From positions 1-14,946 of the forward strand of contig NZ_MSTI01000142.1 of assembly GCF_001949125.1 (NCBI RefSeq): 14,946 nt of DNA. Direction: 5' to 3'. The notes beneath the pieces are model-generated. The model did not search any database. It was given only the letters and a program-made list of their open reading frames with translations, and was not told the origin of the DNA. Shown piece after piece: positions 14,597-14,946 of this stretch. The first letter of the stretch is position 1; the number at the start of each line of letters is the position of its first letter. The position numbers were made by a program, and so were the translations under genes. This stretch comes from Deinococcus marmoris. Its GTDB lineage: Bacteria; Deinococcota; Deinococci; Deinococcales; Deinococcaceae.

Positions 14597-14946
14597 TGGT
14601 GGCAGCAGGCCAGGGCCAACTTACGTCGGCGAGGTGCCAAGGTAGGGGCATGACCGATGAACAAATCCGCCAAGGTCTGGTCTCCTTCGCAGTACTCCGG
14701 AAGGTTTTTGACGAATGGGGTGGGGATCGTCCATGTTGATGTGTGGCAACAAAACGGACGACCCCCAGCCAGATTCTAGCGGCCCTGCTCCCTGGAACCA
14801 GCCTGCGTTCCACCCAGGCCGCCTATCTTCAGGTGCTGTTGGTGCTGTGGCTGGTCGTTCCTGGACGACTGAATTTCACCAATCTGGCCCGCTATGGCGG
14901 GCCATCTGAGCGAACCCATCGCGCCTGGTTCCAGAAACCAATGCCG
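14573..14946 (+). mobile_element. Left part of an insertion sequence inside the alpha-mannosidase gene
   Basis: The boundary is set where the GH38 reading ends, at about 14573. The next 170 bp contain no credible gene and would be the element's left end and promoter region. A transposase-like frame then begins at 14743 and runs off the window. The right end, terminal repeats and target duplication are outside, so the family cannot be fixed. Confidence 0.65.
14743..14946 (+). CDS. Transposase, N-terminal part (IS4-like DDE type suspected), runs off the edge
   Basis: A frame beginning at GTG 14743 (MATKRTTPSQ) is open to the last base, 68 codons. It reads ILAALLPGTSLRSTQAAYLQ, then VLLVLWLVVPGRLNFTNLAR and YGGPSERTHRAWFQKPMP. 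This resembles the N-terminal segment of IS4-type transposases common in Deinococcus: a helical start, a hydrophobic LVLWLVVPGRLNFTNL block and the RTHRxWF element. The DDE catalytic residues would lie downstream, outside the window. The start is inferred: an in-frame TGA lies just upstream at 14737-14739. The family assignment rests on my recognition of this short segment only. Confidence 0.6.
   Translation, partial: MATKRTTPSQILAALLPGTSLRSTQAAYLQVLLVLWLVVPGRLNFTNLARYGGPSERTHRAWFQKPMP

Overview
The window looks like a GC-rich chromosome or megaplasmid segment from a Deinococcus-like bacterium. The pointers are the strongly GC-rich codon use, a decayed gene of the UvrA2 class, CUT1 sugar-ABC genes whose binding protein has no lipobox, and short-overlap operons. 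The genus is an inference; no rRNA or marker gene is present.

Left end (1-1290): a graveyard. An unidentified partial ORF runs in from the edge. Next comes a short, broken fragment of a UvrA2-class excinuclease gene on the + strand. After that, about 700 bp hold only frame-shifted remnants, apparently on the - strand. An intact HD-domain, MESH1/SpoT-like hydrolase gene (1291-2001) follows.

Centre (2111-12490 and on to the right edge): two divergent carbohydrate operons around a 477-bp control region (6866-7342). Leftward: SDR dehydrogenase, an unusually long zinc-type MDR dehydrogenase, an FGGY sugar kinase and a GntR/HutC-type repressor, each overlapping the next by 4 nt. Rightward: class I mannose-6-phosphate isomerase with an extra N-terminal domain, AGE-family sugar epimerase/isomerase and ROK kinase (again 4-nt overlaps), then a CUT1 ABC importer (binding protein and two permeases, no ATPase), and finally the start of a GH38-type alpha-mannosidase. 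A perfect 16-bp palindromic site of the HutC/DasR type (core GTNTANAC) lies on each side of the control region in mirror orientation. It is most simply read as the operator pair through which the GntR protein controls both operons.

Working model (inference): alpha-mannosides or a related sugar are imported by the CUT1 system, trimmed, isomerised (AGE), phosphorylated (ROK) and fed to fructose-6-phosphate by the isomerase. The leftward operon (kinase plus two dehydrogenases) handles a second sugar or polyol, possibly by a PTS-free version of the sorbose-1-phosphate/sorbitol-6-phosphate route. The alpha-mannosidase gene is cut after about 55 codons by an insertion sequence whose transposase start is at the right edge, so the rightward pathway may be partly disabled in this strain.
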